A DNA stretch of 64,000 bases from Tsuneonella aeria (lineage in GTDB: Bacteria; Pseudomonadota; Alphaproteobacteria; Sphingomonadales; Sphingomonadaceae). The stretch's first letter is position 1; each line of letters begins with the position of its first letter. Positions 1-8,079 of this stretch are shown piece by piece. The notes below the pieces were generated by a model. It was not told the DNA's origin, ran no database searches, and saw nothing but the letters and a program-made list of their open reading frames with translations. The translations under genes were made by a program, and so were the position numbers. Where the stretch lies: positions 310,001 through 374,000 of the forward strand of contig NZ_WTZA01000001.1 in assembly GCF_009827495.1 (NCBI RefSeq). Direction: 5' to 3'.

Positions 1-863
1 CCGACCGGGTACTTGGCGGCGACGCCATCCCACGGATCGCTTTCGAGCTGCTTCATGCCCAGGCTGATGCGCTGGGTATCGGGATTGATGCGGACGATCT
101 GCACCTTCACCGTGTCACCGATATTGATGACTTCGCTGGGGTGGTTGACGCGCTTGTAGCTCATGTCGGTGACATGGAGCAGGCCGTCGATGCCGCCGAG
201 GTCCACGAACGCACCGTAATCGGTGATGTTCTTGACGACGCCGTCCATGATCTGGCCTTCGGACAGCTTGTCGATGAGTTCGCTGCGCTGTTCCGCGCGC
301 GTTTCTTCCAGGACCGCACGACGCGACACGACGATGTTGCCGCGACGGCGATCCATCTTCAGGATCTGGAAGGGCTGCGGCATGTCCATCAGCGGGCCGA
401 CATCGCGCACCGGGCGAATATCGACCTGGCTGCCGGGGAGAAACGCCACGGCGCCATCGAGGTCGACGGTGAAGCCGCCCTTGACGCGGCCGAAGATGCG
501 GCCGTCCACGCGCTTGCCTTCGCCGAACTCGTTCTCGAGCTTGTCCCAGGCGGCTTCGCGGCGGGCGCGGTCGCGGCTGAGCATCGCTTCGCCGTCAGCG
601 TTCTCGACGCGGTCGACGAACACTTCGACTTCCGAGCCGACCGTAAGGCCATGGTCGCCTTCGCCTTCGCCGCGGGTGAATTCCTTGAGGGCCACACGGC
701 CTTCGCTCTTCAGACCCACGTCGATGATGGCCATGCCATTCTCGATCGCGGTCACGGTGCCTTTCACGACGCGGCCTTCGAAGCCTTCGTCGCCGGCGCC
801 GCCGAGCTGTTCGTTGAGCAGCGCCTCGAAATCGGCGCGTGTGGGATTGGCGGTTGAAGCCAT
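1..863 (-). CDS. rpsA: 30S ribosomal protein S1, 5' part (truncated by window edge)
   Basis: The visible 287 N-terminal residues begin MASTANPTRADFEALLNEQL and run into repeated S1 OB-fold units (for example the stretch GRVVKGTVTAIENGMAIIDV near residue 30). S1 binds mRNA on the small ribosomal subunit and helps unstructured or weak-SD messages initiate. The protein is normally about 550–570 residues with six S1 domains, so roughly half is outside the window. The start at 863 is the first ATG before the conserved N-terminus. The gene follows cmk on the same strand with a gap of 178 bases, the usual alphaproteobacterial cmk-rpsA order. I could not see a convincing terminator between the two, so co-transcription is possible. 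Confidence 0.95.
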   Translation of the reverse strand, partial: MASTANPTRADFEALLNEQLGGAGDEGFEGRVVKGTVTAIENGMAIIDVGLKSEGRVALKEFTRGEGEGDHGLTVGSEVEVFVDRVENADGEAMLSRDRARREAAWDKLENEFGEGKRVDGRIFGRVKGGFTVDLDGAVAFLPGSQVDIRPVRDVGPLMDMPQPFQILKMDRRRGNIVVSRRAVLEETRAEQRSELIDKLSEGQIMDGVVKNITDYGAFVDLGGIDGLLHVTDMSYKRVNHPSEVINIGDTVKVQIVRINPDTQRISLGMKQLESDPWDGVAAKYPV

Positions 864-1041
864 GTTTCGGGGGTTCCCGTTACTACGTTTGCTACCGGCC
901 ACCGGTTTTACCGGGGTCTTTACCCGTCTCTCGCACGATTGCGGGGTCAACGGGGCAAGAGGGCCGTCTTCTCCGCGCGGCCGGATGCCGCCGCGAAGGT
1001 CCTGTCGAGCGATGCTGTCGGGACGGGCGCGCACATACGCG

Positions 1042-1683
1042 CTAGCGCCTCTCAGGGCAAGCGCGAAGGCGCGCCGCCTCGACCGCCTCGACCGCAGCGG
1101 CTAGCGCCTGCTCCCTGGTCATTGCCGAGTTGTCGATAACGAACGCCCCTTCAGCGACCCGCAGCGGCGCGTCGGTGCGCGCGGCGTCGCGCTCGTCACG
1201 GGCGCGGATGTCCGCTGCGATTTCGTTCAGGGTCACGTCCGCTCCCCGCTCCCGCATCTCGCTCCACCGCCGCCGGGCACGGGTTTCGATCGCAGCCGTC
1301 ACGAAGATCTTCACGTCCGCGTCGGGTGCAATGACAGTGCCGATATCGCGCCCGTCCAGTACAGCGCCACCGGCCTGCGTAGCGAACGTGCGTTGGCGCG
1401 CGAAAAGTGCCTGTCGGACCGAGGGGTGGATCGACACGCGACTGGCGAGCCCACCCGTCTCCTCGCTGCGCAGATGCGGATCGAGCAGCAGGCCGTCAGG
1501 AAAGCTTGTGGCGGCGAGGGCGTCGCCGCCATCGTCCGGATTGCCGCCATCGAGAAAAACCTGCCGGCCGACCGCGCGATAGAGCAACCCGGTATCGAGA
1601 TAGGGCAGGCCGTAATGGGCAGCGAGCGCGCGGGCGATAGTGCCCTTTCCCGATGCGGTCGGGCCGTCGACGGCGATGATCAT
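1042..1683 (-). CDS. cmk: Cytidylate kinase
   Basis: 213 residues. It phosphorylates CMP and dCMP with ATP in pyrimidine nucleotide metabolism in the cytoplasm. The start is set at the ATG giving MIIAVDGPTASGKGTIARAL, because the P-loop GPTASGKGT then falls at residues 7–15 as in the family; a longer frame reaching 1731 adds a non-conserved leader. Further matches are YLDTGLLYRAVG and VLDGRDIGTVIAPDADVKIF. Length matches the usual 210–230. It lies upstream of rpsA on the same strand. An unrelated plus-strand gene separates it from aroA, its common neighbour. Confidence 0.95.
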   Translation of the reverse strand: MIIAVDGPTASGKGTIARALAAHYGLPYLDTGLLYRAVGRQVFLDGGNPDDGGDALAATSFPDGLLLDPHLRSEETGGLASRVSIHPSVRQALFARQRTFATQAGGAVLDGRDIGTVIAPDADVKIFVTAAIETRARRRWSEMRERGADVTLNEIAADIRARDERDAARTDAPLRVAEGAFVIDNSAMTREQALAAAVEAVEAARLRACPERR

Positions 1684-1746
1684 GCAAAATCCCCTAGTCG
1701 GCATTCGCGGACTTGAGAACCGCCCGCTCAATGTTATCTCGCCTGG

Positions 1747-1801
1747 GCGAGGGCCACGTCCCGCGTGCTTTTTGACAAGCAGGAGGTCCGGGACGGCCCG
1801 G
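1747..1801 (+). promoter_or_regulatory. Possible guanidine-II (mini-ykkC)-like hairpin pair upstream of sugE
   Basis: Hairpin 2 at 1788–1801 is a perfect 5-bp stem CCGGG/CCCGG closing the tetraloop ACGG, which fits the ACGR loop of guanidine-II riboswitches. Hairpin 1 at about 1751–1762 is a weaker GGG/CCC stem whose six-base loop contains ACG. The GTG start of a Gdx-type SMR exporter follows 23 bases after hairpin 2, a known genomic context for this class. Hairpin 1 does not have a clean ACGR tetraloop, so the call is tentative. A weak promoter-like pair (TTGAGA at 1713, TTATCT at 1734, 15-base spacing) would start the transcript just before hairpin 1. Confidence 0.4.
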
Positions 1802-1824
1802 CGGAAACCTTGAAGGAGGCTGCC

Positions 1825-2145
1825 GTGGCCTGGATCTACCTGTTCGTCGCCGGACTGTTCGAAATCGTGTGGGCGTATTCGATGAAGCTCTCGGACGGAT
1901 TTTCCCGGCCGACATATTCCGCCATCACGATCATCGCGATGATCCTGAGCTTCGCCTTGCTGGCGCTGGCCATGAAGTCGCTCCCGCTGGGCACAGCCTA
2001 CACCGTTTGGACCGGCATTGGTGCGGTGGGCGCCTTCATTCTCGGCATCGTGTGGCTCGGCGAGACGGTGAGCGTCGCGCGTGTTACGGCGGCGGTTCTG
2101 ATCGTTTCGGGCCTGGTGCTGATGAAGGTGTCATCGCCCGGCTGA
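1825..2145 (+). CDS. sugE: SugE/Gdx-type small multidrug resistance exporter
   Basis: 106 residues with four membrane helices, the standard SMR length. SMR proteins are dual-topology antiporters of the inner membrane that exchange a cation substrate for protons. The stretch LALAMKSLPLGTAYTVWTGI, with Glu in the first helix (LFEIVWAYSMK), is characteristic of the Gdx/SugE branch, which exports guanidinium, rather than the EmrE branch. The start chosen is GTG at 1825, preceded by a strong AAGGAGG at 1813–1819; an upstream in-frame ATG at 1765 would add 20 residues not seen in the family and would translate through the hairpins. It is opposite in orientation to its neighbours cmk and aroA, so it is its own transcription unit. 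Confidence 0.9.
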   Translation: MAWIYLFVAGLFEIVWAYSMKLSDGFSRPTYSAITIIAMILSFALLALAMKSLPLGTAYTVWTGIGAVGAFILGIVWLGETVSVARVTAAVLIVSGLVLMKVSSPG

Positions 2146-2152
2146 CGCGCTG

Positions 2153-2401
2153 TCAGGATGCGCGTCGGCGCTCGACCAGTGCCTTGCCGATGCCGTACAG
2201 GGCGATCGACGCCCAGAACCCTTCGAGGACCAGGCTGGGCAGGTTTGTGTGTTCAACCAGCGACACGGTCAGCAGCGCCGCACCGGCGAGGTTAGTCCCG
2301 TGCAGCACGAACGGGTTGGGCGCCGCGTTGAAGGTGAGGTAGGCGTACGCGGCGATGATGCAGGCCATGCCGAAGAAGCCGACGATCGTATAGATATCCA
2401 T
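2153..2401 (-). CDS. Small CBU_0592-like membrane protein
   Basis: 82 residues with about three hydrophobic helices (IVGFFGMACIIAAYAYL near the N-terminus, NLAGAALLTVSL in the middle, GFWASIALYGIGKALV at the end). The pattern, including an Asn-Pro-x-x-x-His segment (NPFVLHG), resembles the CBU_0592 family of small inner-membrane proteins of unknown function. It starts 7 bases after the aroA stop on the same strand, so it is very probably translated from the aroA transcript. Nothing in the sequence indicates a substrate or partner. Confidence 0.75.
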   Translation of the reverse strand: MDIYTIVGFFGMACIIAAYAYLTFNAAPNPFVLHGTNLAGAALLTVSLVEHTNLPSLVLEGFWASIALYGIGKALVERRRAS

Positions 2402-2407
2402 GAGACG

Positions 2408-3745
2408 TCAGGCGCGCGCCTGTTCGAGCAGCGCCTCGAACGCCGGGAAACTGGTGCCGATGGGGCGCACGTCGTCGACCTCCACGCCGTCCACGCTGGC
2501 GAGGCCGGCGACCGCCATGCTCATGGCGATCCGGTGGTCGAGGTGCGTCTCGATCCGGCCGTCCGTCGTGCCTCGCAGCGGTGCGCCGCCGGACCCGTCA
2601 ATCGCCAGGCCGTCAGCGGTTTCCTCGACTCGCGCGCCGACTGCGGCAAGGGCGGTGGCCATGGCCGCGAGGCGATCGCTTTCCTTGACGCGCAGTTCCT
2701 CGAGCCCGCTCGTGGTGGTGCGACCCTGGGCCAGGGCGGCAGCGACGAACAGGATCGGAAATTCGTCGATCATGCTGGGGGCCAGCGCCGGGTCTACCTC
2801 GATGCCCCGTAGCACGGAGTGGCGCACATGGAGGTCCGCTACCGGTTCGCCGCCGACTTCGCGCGGTTCGATCGCCGTAATGTCAGCGCCCATCTGCCGG
2901 AGCACCTCGATCAACCCGGCACGCGTCGGGTTGAGGCCGACGTTCTCGATCACGAGATCGCTGCCTTCTACCAGTGTCGCGGCAACGATGAAGAACGCGG
3001 CCGAAGACGGGTCGCCCGGCACGATAATGGCTTGCGGGCGCAGGTCCGCCTCCCCGTGGATGCGGATCGTGCGCGTGCCGCCGGATTCCTCCACTTCGAC
3101 GCGAGCGCCGAAGCCGCGCAGCATCCGCTCGGTATGATCGCGAGTCGGTACGGGTTCGATCACGGTTGTAATGCCGGCGGTGTTGAGCCCGGCGAGCAGG
3201 ATAGCGCTCTTCACCTGGGCGCTCGGCACCGGGAGACGATACTCGATAGGCACGGGGACGGGTGCGCCCGTCATCATCAGTGGCAGGGTCCCCCCCGGCG
3301 ACGGGGTGAACTGCGCGCCGATCCGGCTCAGCGGTTCGATCACGCGGCCCATGGGGCGCTTCGACAGGCTGGCATCTCCGGTGAAGGCTGCGGTGATCGC
3401 GTGGCTGGCGATAAGGCCCATCAGCAAACGTGTGGACGTGCCGGAATTGCCCATCTCCAGCGCGCTTTCGGGTTGCAGGAGCGCGCCCACACCCACGCCG
3501 TGGATTGACCACGGATCGTCCGCCCTTTCCTTGTAGATCGTCGCGCCAAGGGCGCCGAGGGCCGCAGCCGTCGCCATGACGTCTTCGCCCTCAAGCAGGC
3601 CGGTCACGCGCGTCTCACCAACGGCGAGGGCGCCCAGCATGATCGCCCGGTGGCTGATCGACTTGTCCCCCGGTACCCGGATGCGCCCACGCAAAGGGCC
3701 AGCAGGCATGAAGCGGCGGGGCTGAGGCAAGGAGGGCGAGTTCAT
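2408..3745 (-). CDS. aroA: 3-phosphoshikimate 1-carboxyvinyltransferase (EPSP synthase)
   Basis: 445 residues. It transfers the enolpyruvyl group of PEP to shikimate-3-phosphate, the sixth step of the shikimate pathway. Conserved segments are visible in order: RVPGDKSISHRAIMLGAL (about residues 23–40, phosphate-binding Lys and Ser), MGNSGTSTRLLMGLI, KSAILLAGLNT, and near the end VKESDRLAAMATAL and HLDHRIAMSMAVAG. The GNSGTSTR form has Ala/Ser-type spacing different from the enteric GNAGTAMR and is closer to class II, glyphosate-tolerant enzymes; that is inferred from the motif only. The start has no clear SD. The stop lies 7 bases from the small membrane protein at 2401. Confidence 0.95.
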   Translation of the reverse strand: MNSPSLPQPRRFMPAGPLRGRIRVPGDKSISHRAIMLGALAVGETRVTGLLEGEDVMATAAALGALGATIYKERADDPWSIHGVGVGALLQPESALEMGNSGTSTRLLMGLIASHAITAAFTGDASLSKRPMGRVIEPLSRIGAQFTPSPGGTLPLMMTGAPVPVPIEYRLPVPSAQVKSAILLAGLNTAGITTVIEPVPTRDHTERMLRGFGARVEVEESGGTRTIRIHGEADLRPQAIIVPGDPSSAAFFIVAATLVEGSDLVIENVGLNPTRAGLIEVLRQMGADITAIEPREVGGEPVADLHVRHSVLRGIEVDPALAPSMIDEFPILFVAAALAQGRTTTSGLEELRVKESDRLAAMATALAAVGARVEETADGLAIDGSGGAPLRGTTDGRIETHLDHRIAMSMAVAGLASVDGVEVDDVRPIGTSFPAFEALLEQARA

Positions 3746-3904
3746 GGGAGATGTGTCCGGCGAGGGGCGGCGCGCGGCTTTTGACAGCGGGGGTGGGCTA
3801 TGGCAAGGCGCGCCCGCTCTTGATTCCGGTGCGCCGGTTATCCATCAAGTCTCCCTATATTTCGCCTATCCGCCCCCGCGGGCAGGCAGCATCGAGGAAT
3901 TGCA

Positions 3905-4228
3905 ATGGTCAAGCCAGAGTGGGGCGCCAAGCGCCAGTGCCCCAAGTGCGGTGAACGGTTCTACGACCTCACCAAGGACGATCCAGTGACCTGCATCGAA
4001 TGCGGTGAGCAGTGGGATCCGGAACCCGTGCTGAAGTCGAAGCAGCCGATCCCGTTCGAGGAAGAGAAGAAGAAGGACGCCGAGCCTGATTCCGATCTGG
4101 CCGACGACGAACTGGACGACATCGACGTCGATGACGACGAGGATTCGCCTGACAACGACGTGGACCTGGGCGGTGACGACGACCTGGGCGTTGCCACTGG
4201 CGGTGACGACAACGACGACGACACCTAA
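3905..4228 (+). CDS. FYDLN-acid protein (TIGR02300-type zinc-ribbon)
   Basis: 107 residues in two parts. The first 45 contain two CxxC pairs (CPKC near residue 12 and CIEC near 31), a rubredoxin-like zinc ribbon around the hallmark GERFYDLTKDDP. The remainder is an extremely acidic tail dominated by Asp (for example LADDELDDIDVDDDEDSPDN), giving a very low pI. The family is restricted to alphaproteobacteria and has no established function. It is divergent from aroA across a 159-base gap and precedes tRNA-Ala. An acidic tail of this kind could bind basic protein or metal, which is speculation. Confidence 0.9.
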   Translation: MVKPEWGAKRQCPKCGERFYDLTKDDPVTCIECGEQWDPEPVLKSKQPIPFEEEKKKDAEPDSDLADDELDDIDVDDDEDSPDNDVDLGGDDDLGVATGGDDNDDDT

Positions 4229-4329
4229 TTCCCGCTTGCCAAGCGCAGGCCGGGTCCATAAAGGGCCCGCCTGCCGCTTCGGCGGCGCCGCATACTCCTC
4301 CCAGGAGGTCTGCGGACAGCGATGGAAAT

Positions 4330-4405
4330 GGGGCCTTAGCTCAGCTGGGAGAGCGCCTGCATGGCATGCAGGAGGTCAGCGGTTCGATCCCGCTAGGCTC
4401 CACCA
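4330..4405 (+). tRNA. tRNA-Ala (anticodon GGC)
   Basis: A 76-nt cloverleaf including encoded CCA. The acceptor arm GGGGCCT pairs with AGGCTCC, the D arm contains AGCTCAGCTGGGAGAGC, the anticodon stem CCTGC/GCAGG closes the loop ATGGCAT with GGC in positions 34–36, and the T arm carries GGTTCGATCC. It decodes GCC. A U-tailed hairpin follows at 4446. Confidence 0.96.
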
Positions 4406-4445
4406 TTGCACAACAGATAAGTCGGGTTCTCTGCTGAGGCTCGCA

Positions 4446-4480
4446 CGCTGGCCGACGAGGTTTCGTCCGCCGGCGTTTTT
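4446..4480 (+). terminator. Rho-independent terminator after tRNA-Ala
   Basis: A 12-position stem (CGCTGGCCGACG against CGTCCGCCGGCG, one mismatch and one G-U) with a short loop AGGTTT is followed by five T residues at 4476–4480. It sits 40 bases after the tRNA and 45 before the ffh start, so it should separate the two units. Confidence 0.7.
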
Positions 4481-4525
4481 CGCATTCGGCAGGCCCGCAC
4501 GGGCCGCCCCGGTTTGAGGTAGCGC

Positions 4526-6004
4526 ATGTTCGACAATCTGTCCGACCGCCTCGGTAACGTGTTCGACCGCCTGCGCGGCCGCGGCGCGCTGAGCGAGACG
4601 GATGTGCGCGAGGCGATGCGCGAGGTGCGGGTCGCACTGCTGGAGGCCGACGTCGCCCTGCCGGTCGCGCGGCGCTTCATCGACGCGGTGACGGAGAAAG
4701 CTGTCGGCCAGGACGTGCTGCGCTCGGTCACGCCGGGCCAGCAGGTCGTCAAGATCGTCCACGACGAACTGGTCGAGATGCTGGGCGGCGGGGAAGGTGC
4801 GCAGGCGGAAGATCTGAACCTGGCCGCCAAGCCGCCGGTCGTGATCATGATGGTCGGGCTTCAGGGTTCGGGTAAGACGACCACGACCGCCAAGCTGGCC
4901 AAGTATATCCGCGAGAAGCACGGGCGTAAGGCGCTGATGGCCTCGCTCGACGTGGCGCGTCCGGCGGCGCAGGAACAGCTCGCTGTTCTCGGCACGCAAG
5001 TCGATGTCGCGACGCTGCCGATCGTCAAGGGTCAGCAACCCGTCGACATCGCCCGGCGTGCGCTGGAATCGGCGCGCCTGCAGGCAATGGACGTGCTGTT
5101 GCTAGATACCGCGGGCCGGCTCCACGTCGATCAGGCCCTGATGGACGAGATGAAGGCGGTCGCCGGCGTCTCGGCGCCGACCGAAGTGCTGCTGGTGGTC
5201 GATTCGCTGACCGGCCAGGACGCGGTAAACGTGGCGCAATCGTTCAGCGGGGAAGTGCCGCTGACAGGCGTCGTGCTGACACGGATGGACGGCGATGCCC
5301 GTGGCGGCGCCGCGCTCAGCATGCGGCACGTCACCGGCAAGCCGATCAAGTTCGCAGGCACGGGCGAAAAGCTCGACGCGCTGGAGGCGTTTCATCCGGG
5401 CCGCGTGGCCGACCGCATTTTGGGCATGGGCGACGTTGTCAGCCTGGTGGAAAAGGCTGCCGCCTCCATCAAGGAGGAAGATGCCGAGGCGCTGGCAAAG
5501 CGCATGGCAAAGGGTCAGTTCGATCTCAACGACCTGCGCATGCAGCTGAAGCAGATGCAGAACATGGGTGGGCTGGGCATGCTGGCAGGCATGATGCCCG
5601 GCATGAAGAAGGCCAAGGCCGCGATGGCCAGCAGCGGCATGGACGACAAGCTGCTGGTGCATATGGACGCGGTCATCTCGTCCATGACGCCAATGGAACG
5701 CGAGCGGCCCGAACTGATGAATGCCAAGCGCAAGAAGCGCGTGGCCGCGGGCGCCGGCGTCGACGTGCAGGACGTGAACAAGCTGCTCAAGATGCACCAG
5801 GAAATGGCCCGCGCGATGAAGCAGATACGCAAGATGGGCGGCTTCAAGGGCCTCGCTGCCGCTTTTGGCAAGGGCGGTCTCGGCGGGGCGCTCGGCGGCA
5901 TAGGTATGGGCGGGGGGGCGGGCGGCTCGGCTCCGCCGGCGCTCCCGGGGCTCGGCAGCGGCGCGATGCCGGCCAACCTGCAGGACCTGATGAAGAAGAA
6001 GTGA
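4526..6004 (+). CDS. ffh: Signal recognition particle protein Ffh
   Basis: 492 residues. Ffh is the SRP54 GTPase that binds signal sequences with 4.5S RNA and delivers ribosomes to FtsY at the membrane. N domain at about 1–90; G domain with P-loop GLQGSGKTTTTAKLA near residue 112, DTAGRLHVDQALMDEM, TRMDGDARGGAALS and the closing GMGDVVSLVEKA; then a Met-rich M domain (MQLKQMQNMGGLGMLAGMMP) for signal-sequence and RNA binding. The C-terminal tail is a Gly-rich linker (about 445–480) ending in basic KKK, longer than in E. coli (453 aa) and typical of alphaproteobacteria. rpsP follows after 33 bases, so ffh may lead the ribosomal operon. Confidence 0.97.
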   Translation: MFDNLSDRLGNVFDRLRGRGALSETDVREAMREVRVALLEADVALPVARRFIDAVTEKAVGQDVLRSVTPGQQVVKIVHDELVEMLGGGEGAQAEDLNLAAKPPVVIMMVGLQGSGKTTTTAKLAKYIREKHGRKALMASLDVARPAAQEQLAVLGTQVDVATLPIVKGQQPVDIARRALESARLQAMDVLLLDTAGRLHVDQALMDEMKAVAGVSAPTEVLLVVDSLTGQDAVNVAQSFSGEVPLTGVVLTRMDGDARGGAALSMRHVTGKPIKFAGTGEKLDALEAFHPGRVADRILGMGDVVSLVEKAAASIKEEDAEALAKRMAKGQFDLNDLRMQLKQMQNMGGLGMLAGMMPGMKKAKAAMASSGMDDKLLVHMDAVISSMTPMERERPELMNAKRKKRVAAGAGVDVQDVNKLLKMHQEMARAMKQIRKMGGFKGLAAAFGKGGLGGALGGIGMGGGAGGSAPPALPGLGSGAMPANLQDLMKKK

Positions 6005-6037
6005 TTTCAGTCGTTTACATTTGAAAGGTAAGACACA

Positions 6038-6586
6038 ATGGCAATTGCAATCCGGCTTTCGCGCGGTGGCGCGAAGAAGCGTCCGTACTATCGCATCGTG
6101 GTGGCTGACAGCCGCGCGGCGCGTGACGGCAAGTACCTGGAACAGATCGGCACGTACAACCCGCTGCTGCCCAAGGACAGCGAGGAGCGCGTGAAGCTCA
6201 ACGGCGACCGCGCGAAGCACTGGCTTTCGGTGGGTGCGCAGCCGTCTGACCGCGTGGCGCGCTTCCTCGATGCCGCCGGCATCCGCGAGCGTGCGCCCCG
6301 TAACAACCCGAAGAAGGGTGAGCCGGGCGAAGCGGCCAAGGAACGCGCGGAAGAGCGTGCCGCCAAGGCTGCCGAGGCAGAGGAAGCTGCCGCAGCTGCC
6401 GCCGCCCAGCCTGAAGCGGAAGAAGCGCCGGCAGTTGAAGAGGCCGCTGCCGAAGCCCCCGCGGACGAAGCCGCGCCGGGCGCCGATTCGCCGGCCGAGG
6501 GTGCCGCCGAGCCCGACGAAGGCAGTACGCTGAAGGCGAGTTCGGAAGAGCCCGTCGAAGGTAGCGAAGAAAAGGCGGAAGGCTGA
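6038..6586 (+). CDS. rpsP: 30S ribosomal protein S16 with long acidic/Ala-rich tail
   Basis: 182 residues, about twice the bacterial norm of 80–90. The conserved S16 fold is residues 1–85, starting [20 protein letters not shown] and including [15 protein letters not shown]. From about residue 95 the sequence is low-complexity Ala/Glu/Pro (repeated EEAAAAA-like runs, then [18 protein letters not shown]). Such tails occur on S16 of sphingomonads and are presumably disordered. The SD is GAAAGG before ATG 6038. It is followed by rimM after 5 bases, the first pair of the classical rpsP-rimM-trmD-rplS operon. Confidence 0.96.
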   Translation: MAIAIRLSRGGAKKRPYYRIVVADSRAARDGKYLEQIGTYNPLLPKDSEERVKLNGDRAKHWLSVGAQPSDRVARFLDAAGIRERAPRNNPKKGEPGEAAKERAEERAAKAAEAEEAAAAAAAQPEAEEAPAVEEAAAEAPADEAAPGADSPAEGAAEPDEGSTLKASSEEPVEGSEEKAEG

Positions 6587-6591
6587 TCCCG

Positions 6592-7077
6592 ATGGACAAG
6601 CCCGTTACCCTGGCCGCCATCACCGGCGCGCACGGGGTGACGGGCGACGTCCGTCTCAAGCTGTTCGGCGAAGGGCTCGATGCCCTAAAAAGATATGCCG
6701 CCTTCAACGATGGCGCGCTGACTGTCCGGACGCTGCGTAACGATGGCAAGGGCGGGGCGATCGCCCGCTTCGCCGAAGTGCCGGATCGCACGGCCGCTGA
6801 AAAGCTGCGCGGAACTGTGCTCACTGTCCCGCGTTCCGCGATGCCTCCGCTTGCCGAAGGCGAGTATTATCACGCCGACATAATCGGCCTGCCCGTCACG
6901 ACCGAGAACGGCACGGCAATTGGCACCGTGGTCGGCATCGAAAATTTCGGTGCGGGCGATATTCTCGAGATCGAAGCCGTCGCGGGCGGACGTTTCATGG
7001 TCCCCTTCACGCTGGTGGCCGCGCCATCCTGGTCGGCCGAAGGCGTGGTCATCGCGGACGGCTTCGTACCCGACTGA
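6592..7077 (+). CDS. rimM: Ribosome maturation factor RimM
   Basis: 161 residues. RimM assists maturation of the 16S 3' domain around S19 during 30S assembly. The N-terminal RimM domain includes AAITGAHGVTGDVRLKLFGE (residues 6–25, the family's G-x-h-G-x-x-G signature), and the C-terminal PRC-barrel begins near LAEGEYYHADIIGLPV and contains GRFMVPFTLVAAPSW. Length is at the short end of the usual 160–180. It lies 5 bases after rpsP. The next gene is on the opposite strand, so the canonical link to trmD is broken here. Confidence 0.95.
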   Translation: MDKPVTLAAITGAHGVTGDVRLKLFGEGLDALKRYAAFNDGALTVRTLRNDGKGGAIARFAEVPDRTAAEKLRGTVLTVPRSAMPPLAEGEYYHADIIGLPVTTENGTAIGTVVGIENFGAGDILEIEAVAGGRFMVPFTLVAAPSWSAEGVVIADGFVPD

Positions 7078-7082
7078 CGATC

Positions 7083-8036
7083 CTAGCCGCCACGGTCCCC
7101 GCCTTCCGGCGCAGCGCGTAACATCGGACGTTCCTTTGCCAGGTGATTGCGGATGGTCGTCGCCGCGACTCCCGCCTGCCCCATGGCATTGCTGATCTGA
7201 TCGAGCCCGATCACGACGTCGCCGGCCGCGAACAGGCCGGGGACGCTCGTTTCCTGATGCGCGTCCACCGTCACGCAATGCCCTTCGCCGATACGTGCCC
7301 CTGCCAACTCCGCGAGCTCCGAACGGACATGCGAGCCCAGTGCAGGATAGACGCTGTCGAAAGCCACTCGTCCCTGCGCGGTGTCGAACGCCAGTTGATC
7401 TCCCTCGATCGCGTAGCCCCCGCATGGCCCGGCGATGCAGATGATCCCCGCCTCGTCGAGGCGCGCCATGCACTCTGCGTCGAGTTCATGGTCGCCTTGT
7501 GAGCTCACCAGCGTGAGATCGGCGGTGAACCCGCGCAGGAACAGGGCTTCGGCAGTGCCGTGCTTGCCCGTGCCGATCACGGCCACTCGCCTGTCGGTCA
7601 CCTCATAGCCGTCGCACACCGGGCAATAGCGCAACAGACCGCGTGCGAGCGCTTCGTCATGCACGCTTTCCTCCAGGCCATCGGGCCGGCGGTTCACGAC
7701 CCCGGTTGCGAGCAGCACGCTGCGGGCGGTGTAAGTGGCCCCCTCGGTGCCGACGGTGAAGCGGTCGCCCACCCGGGCCAGATGTTCGACTGTCTTTTCC
7801 TCGCGGATGGCGCCGTATTTGCGCGCCTGTTCGCGCATCCGGCGCAGCAGTTCCTTGCCTTCGATCCCGTCCGGATAGCCGGCATGGTTGTGCGTGCACG
7901 GAATCCAGGCCGCGCGGCTGGTACCGTTGTCGAACAGGCGGATCGAAAGGTGATAGCGCGCAAGATAGATCGCCGCGGTCAGCCCCGCCGGCCCTGCGCC
8001 GATGATGATGCAATCGTCGGTGGTTGTGTCGTCCAT
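7083..8036 (-). CDS. Thioredoxin-reductase-like FAD/NAD(P) oxidoreductase
   Basis: 317 residues, the usual length of low-Mr thioredoxin reductases. FAD-binding [16 protein letters not shown] lies near the N-terminus, a CPVCDG redox centre (CxxC as in TrxB CAxCDG) near residue 135, a second Rossmann motif [13 protein letters not shown] follows, and the C-terminal FAD contact is [20 protein letters not shown]. The CxxC suggests disulfide reduction, but residues around the NADP site diverge from E. coli TrxB, so the natural partner is uncertain. The start at 8036 ([18 protein letters not shown]) is chosen because longer frames add a non-conserved leader. The gene lies antisense between rimM and trmD, with only 43 bases between its start and that of trmD. 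Confidence 0.85.
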   Translation of the reverse strand: MDDTTTDDCIIIGAGPAGLTAAIYLARYHLSIRLFDNGTSRAAWIPCTHNHAGYPDGIEGKELLRRMREQARKYGAIREEKTVEHLARVGDRFTVGTEGATYTARSVLLATGVVNRRPDGLEESVHDEALARGLLRYCPVCDGYEVTDRRVAVIGTGKHGTAEALFLRGFTADLTLVSSQGDHELDAECMARLDEAGIICIAGPCGGYAIEGDQLAFDTAQGRVAFDSVYPALGSHVRSELAELAGARIGEGHCVTVDAHQETSVPGLFAAGDVVIGLDQISNAMGQAGVAATTIRNHLAKERPMLRAAPEGGDRGG

Positions 8037-8079
8037 CGCCTGCCTTGATCCCCCTGGCTGTCTGTCGCATGGCGCGCCG

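Noticed and set aside
1772..1777. TTGACA between the two sugE leader hairpins as a -35 box
   Set aside because: No -10-like hexamer lies 16–18 bases downstream; that stretch is the second hairpin.
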